Position numbers and translations under genes: made by a program. 64,000 bases of DNA, taken from contig DATIYF010000123.1 in assembly GCA_035517775.1 (NCBI GenBank), positions 94,084-158,083 of the forward strand. Direction: 5' to 3'. This document shows, in pieces, positions 1 through 8,800 of this stretch. This stretch comes from DATIYF01 sp035517775. Lineage in GTDB: Bacteria > Acidobacteriota > Terriglobia > Terriglobales > Acidobacteriaceae. The number at the start of each line of letters is the position of its first letter. The stretch's first letter is position 1. The notes below the pieces were generated by a model that did not search any database, was not told where the DNA came from, and saw nothing but the letters and a program-made list of their open reading frames with translations.

Positions 1-98
1 TCCGCGAGCTCAAACGCCGCGATGCGCGCTACGGCATGGTGACGATGTGCGTCGGCGGAGGCATGGGCGCGGCGGGAATTTTTGAAAATGTAAGCTAG
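1..98 (+). CDS. Thiolase (acetyl-CoA acetyltransferase), 3' end only
   Basis: The first 98 bases encode the last 31 residues of a protein whose start lies outside the window; the frame begins at base 3 and the stop is TAG at 96-98. The tail contains YGMVTMCVGGGMGAAGIFE, the C-terminal thiolase signature, with the active-site Cys in MCVGGG that acts as general base in the Claisen step. The family makes or cleaves 3-ketoacyl-CoA, which suits the lipid and PHA genes nearby. Substrate length cannot be told from this fragment. Confidence 0.85.
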   Translation, partial: RELKRRDARYGMVTMCVGGGMGAAGIFENVS

Positions 99-156
99 AA
101 CTCTCCGAAGAAGAGCACAAGAGTGCGTATGAGGTTCAGGCGGAGTAAGACTTAGC

Positions 157-172
157 CGTGATGACCGTCACA
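157..172. promoter_or_regulatory. CRP/FNR-family-type palindrome upstream of the UbiB-like gene
   Basis: CGTGA-TGACCG-TCACA matches the CRP-type consensus TGTGA-N6-TCACA at 9 of 10 positions. Its centre is about 51 bp before the ATG at 216. It is one of four such sites in the window, each in a gap just upstream of an operon (see 30926, 41451 and 50132). Confidence 0.5.
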
Positions 173-215
173 GCGCGAGCGATAACCACAACCTATCGTT
201 AATTGGGTAATTCCT

Positions 216-1886
216 ATGCCGGAAGCCGCTGCTCTGGACGCCGGCCTCCATCAGCTGTCGCCGGGCCAACTCGGCGCTGCGCTTGCAAGCTTCCTATCTA
301 AAGAAGCCTCGACCGCCGAGCGGATCACCGCGATTGAAGCTGGGCTGCGCAGCCCGATGGGGCAATCTCTGCGTGACGCCATGGCGCGCTGGATCGTGGA
401 TGCAATCGTTCCCGTGGAGAGGCTAGTTCCAGAGGCCTACCTGAAATGGCGTCTGCCGGTGCGCGACTCAATGATGTTTGTCGTGGCGCGCTTGTCTCCG
501 GCTCGTCTGGCGCCCAAGCTGCTGGAACAACTTGAGCTTCCAGAAAGAACCTCAGTCGAAGAACGATTATGGCGGCTGATTGCCAAAGTACCCGGGCTGC
601 AAAAGCTGGGACAAGTGATCGCGCGCAATCGGCATCTCCGTCCCGCGCTGCGCAACAAACTGGCCTGTCTGGAGAACGGAATTCGCGACGTGAAGGTGGA
701 GGAGATTCGCGCCATCATTCAAAAGGAGCTGGGCCCAAAGCTAGAGGAATACCAGGTACGAACCGCACCCACTTTACTTTCGGAGGCGAGCGTCAGCGCA
801 GTGCTGCGCTTCAGTTGGAGCAATCCGGCAACTAAAGAGCGAGAACGCGGCATCTTCAAAGTTCTGAAGCCGCACATCCCCGAATACTTTGCCGAAGACA
901 TGGAGTATTTGCAGGGGCTGGCAGAATACTTCGGCAAACGCCACCACGCATATGGCTTTCCCGCGGACCTGATCCCCGATACATTCCAGAAAGTGCGGCG
1001 CCTGTTGAAACACGAGGTCAACTTCAGCCGCGAACAGAAGACGCTGCTCGAAGTCTGGAACCTTTATCGCAATATGCGCGGAGTACGAGTCCCGCGGGTC
1101 ATTCAGCCTCTTTGTACGCGCAGCATTACGGCGCTCAGTGAAGAGCACGGAATCAAGGTGACCAACGCGGCCGCCCGCATGCCGGCGGTACAGCGCAGGC
1201 AGGTTGCCGAGCAACTCATCGAAGCATTGGTCGCTGTTCCGCTACTGGCGGCTCAGGAGGACGCCATTTTCCACGGTGACCCTCACGCCGGCAATCTGCT
1301 CTACGACCGCCGCACTGGCCGACTGACCATCCTTGACTGGGCCCTGCGCGAGCGCCTGAGCCGCGAACAGCGGCGGCATCTCGCGCTGCTGTTTCTAATG
1401 GTGAGCTTGCGCGATCCGGTCGGTACGGGCAACGAAGTGCTTGCGCTGAGTCAACGTCACATAGGTAGAGAGTCGTCCCAGGGGCGGCTGGTTCAGCAAG
1501 CAGTTACCGGGTTTCTGGACGAATTGCCCGCCGGCAGGCTCGCCAGCGGCGTGGATGCGATGCGACTGCTGGAGCGAATCGCGATCGCAGGAGTGAAGTT
1601 CCCCGGGCCGCTGGTCATGCTCTCCAAAACGATGTTTACGCTGGAGGGCATCCTTGGTGATCTCGGAGGCGACGGCATGGGCTTCACCATCGCGCGCCAC
1701 GTTGCCGAACACTGGCTCGGAAACCGAAAAGCCTTTCGCTCTCCGCTGAAGACCCAAGACTGGATCACGCTCCAGTGCAGCGCGCTGCTGTACGGTACTC
1801 GCTGGTGGCTGAAGACGGAACAGACGTTGCTGGATCGCTATTTGCCGGCGGCACGAAACTCATCGCCCGTTCTGCCAGCGCGGTAA
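216..1886 (+). CDS. ABC1/UbiB/AarF-family atypical kinase-like protein
   Basis: This 556-residue protein belongs to the UbiB/ABC1 family of atypical kinase/ATPase-like proteins, which are linked to isoprenoid quinone biosynthesis and lipid homeostasis. Visible motifs are the family KxGQ-type segment (LQKLGQVIARN, about residue 130), the nucleotide-site lysine in FKVLKP (about residue 215), the catalytic-loop motif FHGDPHAGNLLYD (about residue 353) and a DFG-equivalent TILDWA (about residue 374). The usual C-terminal transmembrane helices are not obvious. The last 122 bp overlap the 3' end of the convergent GMC oxidoreductase. A CRP-type palindrome lies 45-60 bp upstream. The physiological substrate is unknown. 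Confidence 0.8.
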   Translation: MPEAAALDAGLHQLSPGQLGAALASFLSKEASTAERITAIEAGLRSPMGQSLRDAMARWIVDAIVPVERLVPEAYLKWRLPVRDSMMFVVARLSPARLAPKLLEQLELPERTSVEERLWRLIAKVPGLQKLGQVIARNRHLRPALRNKLACLENGIRDVKVEEIRAIIQKELGPKLEEYQVRTAPTLLSEASVSAVLRFSWSNPATKERERGIFKVLKPHIPEYFAEDMEYLQGLAEYFGKRHHAYGFPADLIPDTFQKVRRLLKHEVNFSREQKTLLEVWNLYRNMRGVRVPRVIQPLCTRSITALSEEHGIKVTNAAARMPAVQRRQVAEQLIEALVAVPLLAAQEDAIFHGDPHAGNLLYDRRTGRLTILDWALRERLSREQRRHLALLFLMVSLRDPVGTGNEVLALSQRHIGRESSQGRLVQQAVTGFLDELPAGRLASGVDAMRLLERIAIAGVKFPGPLVMLSKTMFTLEGILGDLGGDGMGFTIARHVAEHWLGNRKAFRSPLKTQDWITLQCSALLYGTRWWLKTEQTLLDRYLPAARNSSPVLPAR

Positions 1887-3456
1887 TCGTCAGGCTGGGG
1901 TTGACACCGAGATTCGCCGCCACTACTGATCCATCGCAGATGTACATGTTCTTGTAGCCGAACACCCGATGTTGCGAATCAATCACACCATGCTGGGGAG
2001 AATCGGCGATCACGCAGCCACCGATGCAATGCGCAGTGCCGGGCACGTCGAAAAGAATCTCCGGCCAAGTGCTCATGGCGGTGCCACCTGCAACTTGCGC
2101 AAACGTTTTGGCAAATTCATTCGCTTGCGGAATGTAAGTGGGAACCTTGCCTCCCCGACTGACCAAGAACCTTCGGAACGGCCAGAACCAAGGGCGCTGC
2201 CACCCCATCTCGATTTCTCCATCGAGGGCCTGCATGCAGAGCAGGATCACTGCCTCTCGCGCCCATCCTACCGGCCAAAACATGCGCATGGTTTTGACTG
2301 GATGCCGCAGCAGGGAGACGAACACATTTCTCATCCAGAGTGTGATGCGGCGCGGTCCCGGCTGCCCGTCTGTGAGGAGCGTGCATAGCAGGCTCATAGT
2401 GTCGGAACCACCGGGGTAGCGGACGGCCTCGATGTGGGTGTGCTCGTCTATGTAAATGCCGGAACCGATAGCGATACCCCGCGAGAAATCCTGGCGGCTA
2501 CCGAACACGCGGGCGCCGATGAGAGATTCAGAGTTCGTGCGCACGTGCTTGCCAAGCCGATCGCTTATGTCCGGCAGCGATCCTTTTTCTTTGAGCTGAA
2601 ATAGAAGTTCCATCGTTCCCAAAGAAGACGCAGAAAAAACAAGGCCTCTACAAGTGAAGCGCCGAGATCTGCGGCGGAGCCAGGCCGTGGATTTCACCGT
2701 GCACACTGCATATCCGGCGCCGCCGTCGCGGGCGCCATGCAGCGGCCGAACGTTCACAACTTTGGTTTCGGGAAAGATCCGCGCCCCGTGCTTCTCGGCC
2801 AGGTAAAGGTAGTTGAGGTCTAGAGTATTCTTCGCCCCGTAGCGGCAACCCATCATGCAGCCGCCACAACCGATACAGGTGGTGCGCTGCGGGCCTTCTC
2901 CCCCAAAGAATGGATCACGAAAAGTCTGACCGGGCGTGCTATTTTGGGCGCCCTGAAAAATGCTTACGCGCGTGGGATAAAAAGTGTGTCCGCAGCCGGC
3001 GGCCTCAGCCGCGCTACGCAACCAGTCATCACCAGGACCCAGAATCTTGTTTTCGATTACGCCTAACATGCTTGAAGCTGTCTCGAAGTAATGAGGCATT
3101 TCGGCTTGCCAAGCGGTGAGGCCTTTCCAGGTCCCAGAGTCCCACACTTTTCGGGGAGGCTGAAGCAGGGTGCCGGCATAGGTGATGGAGCCGCCGCCTA
3201 CGGCGCAGCCATGGAAGATGGTTGCGTGACGGAAGAAGCGCATGTTGAAGAAGCCGCGGAGCCCGAGTTTGGGGCGCCAGAACCAGCGATGCAGAGACCA
3301 ACTGCTACGGGGTAGATTGTCAGGCGTCCAGCGGAGACCCATTTCCATGACGGCGACTTTGTACCCCTTTTCTGTCAGGCGATGAGCGGCAACACTGCCC
3401 CCGAAACCAGAACCGATGACGATGAAATCAAAATCGAATTGGGTGCTCAGATTCAC
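1765..3456 (-). CDS. GMC-family FAD oxidoreductase (cholesterol-oxidase-like)
   Basis: The 563-residue protein begins with a dinucleotide-binding fold (FIVIGSGFGGSVAAHRL, residues about 10-27) and carries GCAVGGGSITYAG in the FAD region. It ends with the GMC C-terminal signature containing HCIGGC and NLGVNPSLTITALAERA. A cysteine-dense segment, CIGCGGCMMGC followed by GAKNTLDLNYL (about residues 193-215), is laid out almost like a ferredoxin loop. Relatives oxidise sterols, long-chain alcohols or similar hydrophobic alcohols; the substrate here is not determined. The start codon is GTG with no clear Shine-Dalgarno. The gene is convergent with, and overlaps, the UbiB-like gene. Confidence 0.8.
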   Translation of the reverse strand: MNLSTQFDFDFIVIGSGFGGSVAAHRLTEKGYKVAVMEMGLRWTPDNLPRSSWSLHRWFWRPKLGLRGFFNMRFFRHATIFHGCAVGGGSITYAGTLLQPPRKVWDSGTWKGLTAWQAEMPHYFETASSMLGVIENKILGPGDDWLRSAAEAAGCGHTFYPTRVSIFQGAQNSTPGQTFRDPFFGGEGPQRTTCIGCGGCMMGCRYGAKNTLDLNYLYLAEKHGARIFPETKVVNVRPLHGARDGGAGYAVCTVKSTAWLRRRSRRFTCRGLVFSASSLGTMELLFQLKEKGSLPDISDRLGKHVRTNSESLIGARVFGSRQDFSRGIAIGSGIYIDEHTHIEAVRYPGGSDTMSLLCTLLTDGQPGPRRITLWMRNVFVSLLRHPVKTMRMFWPVGWAREAVILLCMQALDGEIEMGWQRPWFWPFRRFLVSRGGKVPTYIPQANEFAKTFAQVAGGTAMSTWPEILFDVPGTAHCIGGCVIADSPQHGVIDSQHRVFGYKNMYICDGSVVAANLGVNPSLTITALAERAMSFVPPANSDPATSVPSSATSEYRTAARCTGA

Positions 3457-3546
3457 GATTTTTACAGCCTAGCGGCACGAGTAAACTGACGCGTTCCCCT
3501 CCGGTCCGCTGGACTTTTCGTTTGGCACGGACTATGGTTTTTCGCC

Positions 3547-4014
3547 ATGCGTCAGCTTCCCGAAGTCGAAGAGGCCAAAGCGCTGATGACGGAGGCTATG
3601 GAGTGGTCGGTATTCACCTGGCTTTTTAACAAGAGCAGGGTGCGAGAGACCGCGGACCTTGCCAACGCGGCCGTGGACAAGTTGAACCAGAGCGTGAAAG
3701 CGCGCTGGAGCAACGAGGTGAAAGCCGCTTACAAGGAACTCACAGCAAGAGTCCCGGCAAACCGATCGGCGGGATCCGCGGCTGACGCTGCGGAGTCCGA
3801 GATTGCACGCTTGGTGAAAAGCGTGAAAGAAGCGGATGACGCCGCTCGCCGCGCCAGAAAGGACGCCGAAGGCACATTTGACGAGGCCGAGCGACACCTG
3901 AACACCAGCCTGGCGCGGGAGGGATGCCGGAAAGCTATCCACCAATGGGAACTGGACGAAAAGGCGATCCGCCGGGCTGAAGCGGCCCCCCGTTCCACCA
4001 AGGCGAAAAGTTAA
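3547..4014 (+). CDS. Small charged helical protein of unknown function
   Basis: The 155-residue product is rich in Ala, Glu, Lys and Arg and is predicted by eye to be almost wholly alpha-helical (for example VKAAYKELTARV and VKEADDAARRARKDAEG), so a coiled coil is likely. It has no signal peptide or membrane segment. I do not recognise a family. It sits alone between two minus-strand genes, 90 bp from the GMC gene start and 28 bp from the end of the alpha/beta hydrolase gene. I preferred this strand over the 189-codon antisense frame because its composition is protein-like. No Shine-Dalgarno is visible before the ATG, so the start is uncertain. Confidence 0.6.
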   Translation: MRQLPEVEEAKALMTEAMEWSVFTWLFNKSRVRETADLANAAVDKLNQSVKARWSNEVKAAYKELTARVPANRSAGSAADAAESEIARLVKSVKEADDAARRARKDAEGTFDEAERHLNTSLAREGCRKAIHQWELDEKAIRRAEAAPRSTKAKS

Positions 4015-4042
4015 GATTCGGTCGCACACATTCTGGCCCCGT

Positions 4043-5089
4043 TCAGCAAGCGACGCGCTCCTCATTCTTTCTTGATCCAACTCGTTGTGCGATAACTTCA
4101 CTAATTCTGTTTAAGGCTTCCACACTTTGCGGCGCATCCGGCCCAAAGACCTGGAAGTTATGGTTCATGTCCTCCCAGCTCTCCAGCGTGGCATCTGCGC
4201 CTTGGCGTTTGGCGTAACTCGCGAAGTCCTCAATGGTCTCGAACAGCGCTTCGCCGCGTCCCGCTTGTATGTAAACAGGAGGAAGGCCACGCAAGTCGGC
4301 CTGCACCGGCGAAACGAGCGGATCACAGCGCTGCTCCGGATCGCAGAACCAATCTCTCCATTGCAGCAGCGCACGCTTGTTGATCCAATCAAACTGGTCG
4401 TTACCGATGCGCTCAGTCTGGAAATCGGTGGGTGGCGAAAGCGCCACCGCCAACGCGGGAAGTCGAAGGCCCGCCGAGCGCGCCGCCAAGAGCAGTGCCA
4501 GGCAGAGATTCCCTCCCGCAGAATCGCCGGCAATTACCAGGCGCTTGGGATCCGCGCCATTGTCGAGCAGCCACTGATAGGCGCTGAGGGCATCGTTGAG
4601 TTGTGAGGGGAAACGGTGCTCAGGAGTGAGGCGATAGTCGAGGGCAAAGGTCCGGGATTTTGCTGCGAGAGTGATTTGCGCGATGAAATTGGCATAGCTC
4701 CGAGGGTAGAACGAATATCCCCCGCCGTGAAAATACAGGAGCGTGACCGGCGATTCGGCGTTCTTGCGAGAAAACCAGCTTCCGCGAAACTTCTCGTGTT
4801 CTATTTGCCGGATGTTTATACCGGCCAGGGCAGGCGAACTGATCAGCATAGAATCCAGGTAGCAGCGCGCCTCCTGGATATCCCTGAAGTCAAGCGCAGA
4901 GGCCACCTGCTTTTGTAGCATTCGCGTGACAACTTCCACGAACCAATTCCAGCCGGGCAGCCGGGGACCTTTGAACAAACGGCGGGCGGATACCTCGAGC
5001 ACCGACTGGGCCAATTCCGCCGCACAGCGGAACTGATACGGTCCATTGAAATCAAGGCGGGAAATCATGCGATTCAGCCCTTCATGCAC
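4043..5089 (-). CDS. Alpha/beta hydrolase, hormone-sensitive-lipase (HSL) type
   Basis: This 348-residue esterase/lipase has the HSL-family oxyanion motif YFHGGGYSFYP (about residue 120), the nucleophile elbow GDSAGGNLCLAL (about residue 193) and a late His in MNHNFQVFG. A likely acid residue lies in the DPLVSPVQADLRGLPP region. It is the last gene of the large minus-strand operon and overlaps the PPTase gene by 8 bp, so translation is probably coupled. The upstream megasynthase has no thioesterase domain, so this hydrolase is a candidate release or editing enzyme; that is inference. Met8 is an alternative start. Confidence 0.82.
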   Translation of the reverse strand: MHEGLNRMISRLDFNGPYQFRCAAELAQSVLEVSARRLFKGPRLPGWNWFVEVVTRMLQKQVASALDFRDIQEARCYLDSMLISSPALAGINIRQIEHEKFRGSWFSRKNAESPVTLLYFHGGGYSFYPRSYANFIAQITLAAKSRTFALDYRLTPEHRFPSQLNDALSAYQWLLDNGADPKRLVIAGDSAGGNLCLALLLAARSAGLRLPALAVALSPPTDFQTERIGNDQFDWINKRALLQWRDWFCDPEQRCDPLVSPVQADLRGLPPVYIQAGRGEALFETIEDFASYAKRQGADATLESWEDMNHNFQVFGPDAPQSVEALNRISEVIAQRVGSRKNEERVAC

Positions 5090-5807
5090 ACAGCGCCATT
5101 TTGTCAGGGCAATAAGCCGGGACCTGTAAGCGAATTGGCGGAGCTGGAGATGGATCAGCTACTACCGTACGCAACACGCCATCGGCGTGGCGCCACCAAC
5201 CGCGGACGGCATAACCTCCAGTGTAGAGAACGCGCAGCCGGCTCCAGCCATGCAGGTCGCTGGCGTTATCCTCTCGAGTGACGGTCACACAACGCGTATC
5301 AAGGCGCAGCCCTTCCTGCAGGGCCTTGAGCGCACTTTCTTTGCCGCTCCAAAGTAATGCCAGCAAACGCGATCGCTCGGCGGCGGGCGCGCGCTCTATC
5401 TGCTGTTGTTCCTCGCTCGTGAAATAGTCAGTGACAAAGGCCTGGCTTCGCGGCTCGATCAATTCCAGATCGCAGCCCAGCTTGACGCCTGGTTCCGCAA
5501 CCATGCAAATGGCCCTTCCCGCCCGGTGGCTGAGGGAAATGGCTGCAGGCGTCGGCATGCCGGTGACGAAGACCTCAGGGGCGCCGGTAGCTGCGGGACG
5601 AATCTCCATTCTCGTAAGCAACGACGCATGCAAAGGCAGTTCTTGAAATGCCGCCACAGCACACTTGGCCGTCCAGCGTCCCAGCCGCCACTCCGCGCGA
5701 CGTTTGGGAATACGGAAAGAATCGAGACGGAGCAATTCGCCGTCGCTCAGCCAGCTGTTTCCTCGAGGCACTTGGGCTTCTGTCTGCTCCAGCCAATAGA
5801 TATTCAT
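5082..5807 (-). CDS. Sfp-type 4'-phosphopantetheinyl transferase
   Basis: This 241-residue enzyme transfers 4'-phosphopantetheine from CoA to carrier-protein domains. The magnesium- and CoA-binding signature is present as GCDLELIEPRS (about residue 110), followed by FTSEEQQQI and WSGKESALKALQEGL (about residue 153), the classic (V/I)G(I/V)D...WxxKEA(x)xK layout. It lies 17 bp downstream of the carboxylase gene and overlaps the hydrolase gene. It is therefore almost certainly the dedicated partner of the three carrier domains of the megasynthase. Those domains have Thr at the expected attachment site, which makes this enzyme's acceptor specificity interesting. Confidence 0.9.
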   Translation of the reverse strand: MNIYWLEQTEAQVPRGNSWLSDGELLRLDSFRIPKRRAEWRLGRWTAKCAVAAFQELPLHASLLTRMEIRPAATGAPEVFVTGMPTPAAISLSHRAGRAICMVAEPGVKLGCDLELIEPRSQAFVTDYFTSEEQQQIERAPAAERSRLLALLWSGKESALKALQEGLRLDTRCVTVTREDNASDLHGWSRLRVLYTGGYAVRGWWRHADGVLRTVVADPSPAPPIRLQVPAYCPDKMALCA

Positions 5808-5824
5808 CCCTGTTCACTCTTTCA

Positions 5825-8800
5825 CTAGGCGGCTTCGACCACCCGGATCTGCAATTTCTCGGTCCGCACTTGCTGTTCTCGCGCAATCCCCCGTTCGATT
5901 GCGCCAATCAGGTAAGGGCGCAGGCTAGCGGGAGGAATGATGCAATTCAATGCACCCACGTCGAGCGCGCGTTGCACGCTATGCACCCGATCAAACTCGG
6001 AAGCCATTTCGCCGAGCTTCTCAGAGTGCACGACCTTGAAGAGTTCATCCCACTGGACGCGCAATCGTCCTTTTTCCGCGGCCTCGGCCTTGACCATTGC
6101 ATCACTCAATTCCTTTAATCGTGGGTCCTTGCGCGCTCGATTCTCCACTTCGCTGGCGAAGACGACTGCCGCGGCCGGCGCGCCGCCGATCACCGAGGCA
6201 TAGGTGCCTTCCAGGGCCGCCACCTCAAGGTTCTCATTCAAGGTCCGCGAAAACACCACATAAGCCCCGCCGTGGTAGCGGGAGACCACGCAGAACACCA
6301 TTGGCCCCTTGAAGTTCACCACGGCCCTGCCGATCTCGGCGCCATACTCCAACTGCAGGCGGCGCATGGATTCGGGCGAACCATCAAAACCCGAAAGGTT
6401 GGCCAACAGGACAACCGGCCGATTGGCGCTCGCCGCGTTTATGGCGCGGGCGACTTTCTTGGACGATTGAGGGAAAAGGGTGCCAGAGGTCCATTGATCG
6501 GGGCCGTCGGCGGGAACAAATCCCAGGCGCGGCAACTGCCGGGATTCGATGCCGATCAAGCAGACTGGATAGCCGCCGAGATGCGCATCCCAGACCACCG
6601 CGGTTTCCGCCGCCCGCATGCCCGCCCAGCGCTCCAGCGGCGCATGGTCCTGGTCGATGGCCGCCATCATGACCGTGCGAATATCGAACGACTTCTTGCG
6701 CCCAGGATTGCTTTCATCAGAGAAGATGTCTCCTACGCGTGTGAAGCCTTCCTCGCCCTGGCCGTGAGGATAGGACTGCACATCGCGCTCGATTGGATCC
6801 GTGGTTACTGCGCGCCGTGGGAACCGCTCACCCGGAGCAAGATAAGTGTGCTCGTAGTGGCGAAACAGGATATGGCAGGCTTCATCAATGTCTCGCGCCC
6901 AGTACTGCGCCTGACCATTGATGCCCATAATGCGGTCGTAGCCGCCGATGCCCTGATTGTCTTCCGCGGAAATGCCGCCAGAATAATCCAGCGCGCGTTT
7001 GCCGGTGAGCACCATGGCGGCTTTGGGCGTCATCACCAGGAGCCCGCGAGTATGCATGAGCATCGTGGCCTCGGCATTCCAGTAAGGCTGTGCGCCTACG
7101 TTGATCCCATTAACTAGGAGATTGACCTCGCCGCCTGCCTGCGTAAACTCAACCAGTCGGCGCAAAACACGCGCAATCCAGTCCATGTTCTCGACACCAC
7201 TATCCATGGAAATCTTGGCTCCGGCCGAGATTGGGAACCACTCCAGCGGCACTCCCATCTCTTGGGCCATATCCAGGGCGGCGATGATGCGCTGACACTC
7301 AGCCTCAGCCAGCGCGCCAAGATCTTTGCTGGGATCGCCAAGCAACATGACGCGAGTCATCCCTTCGGGATAGCGGTCGGTAAAGTTGCGAATGACGCCA
7401 GCAACGATGTTCGCGTGGTTTTGCCCGTAAGGCCGAGTGACCGGAACCAGACGGCCCCCGGCGTCGAGATCGTGTTCCACGAAATCTCCCGGCGGAAAAT
7501 CGGCACGCGTGTGTTGACCGCCGGGAGTGAGCATCTTGATGATTTCGTAGGGGTATATGAGTCCGCGCTGCCGCATGCGAACTACTTTCTGATCGTATTC
7601 GGGCAGCGGCCGGATGGGTTGCAGCCTGTCCGCGGGGCGGAAGGTAATCAGCATTCCCCGGCCGCCCGGACTCGAAATACGCACCACCATATCGCGCAGT
7701 TCTCCAGTCGCCGGATTCGGAATACGTGCCCGCACCACCACTTGCTCCAAGCCGAGCCCCTCGGTAGCAGGCGCCAGCCGCCCGACGATATCGCGCAACT
7801 CATCGCGCTCCAGATTGAAGGGTGGCCACACATAGAGGAATATCCGATTCCAGAACAGCCGCTGATTGGGAGCGCGCCGCGATTGAAATAGTCGGATGCT
7901 GGCCAGCGCCTCAGTCAACATGCGCTCCAGATGTGGCAATTGCACGATGCGGCCGGCCTGGTCACGCACCGGCGTCATGTCGCGTACTTCGGCGCACGCG
8001 ATCAGCCGCTCATCCTTGGGATTTTCACGAGCAACCGCATGAAGAACGTAGACGTCCTCCACCGACGGCAGCCGTTCAATCTTGAAATTGCTGAGCCGCC
8101 ACAGATGCAGCCGCTTGCCCATCATGGGGTGCAATCCGCGATAAAGCTTCTCCTCTTCATAACCATTGACACTGGGGCGATAGGTGAAATGCTGCATTCC
8201 TCCCGCTCCCTGAGTATGAGCCGGGCAAGCGACTTCAACCACAATGCGACGGATGGAGCGCGGAAAACCGAGGTGATTCAATACAGAGTGAAGCTCCTGC
8301 TGCGTCGCCTCTGCGTCTCCCAGCCGGCCGGGATGCCAGGCATAAAAATCAATGACCACGTCCTGATCCGCCGGCACCTTCTCGATTAGAGGGAACATCG
8401 CAGCGGCGGCTTCTGAAAGCCGGGAATATTCCGTGTGGGTGGTAAAGGCACGAATGCGCTTGCCCTCATGATCGTATTCTGCCGACACGAAAGAGCGGCC
8501 ATCCACGTCGAACGAATGAAAGTTCTCGAGGACGCGAATGCGGTAGTAGCGCCAGGTAATGGCCTCCAGCATCAGTTTCCGCATGGCCAGGTCGGCAGAG
8601 GCAAAACGCGAGGAGAGCAGGCCCACCAGTGGCTGTGGACAGTCCACCAGTTCACGTACTCGCTCATGGCGGTCGGCGCCCTCCGGATTGGCCGCCATAC
8701 GCGCTAGTTGTTGCTCAACCTGGTCGTACACCTGCTTGCGCGCCTGCTCGAACAAGGGTTGATCGAAGTGGCGATAGCGCACCTCGCGGGCAAGATCGCT

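Noticed and set aside
3532..4101. Minus-strand 189-codon frame opposite the small helical protein
   Set aside because: The translation is rich in Ser, Arg, Cys and Phe without pattern, while the plus frame looks like a normal helical protein.
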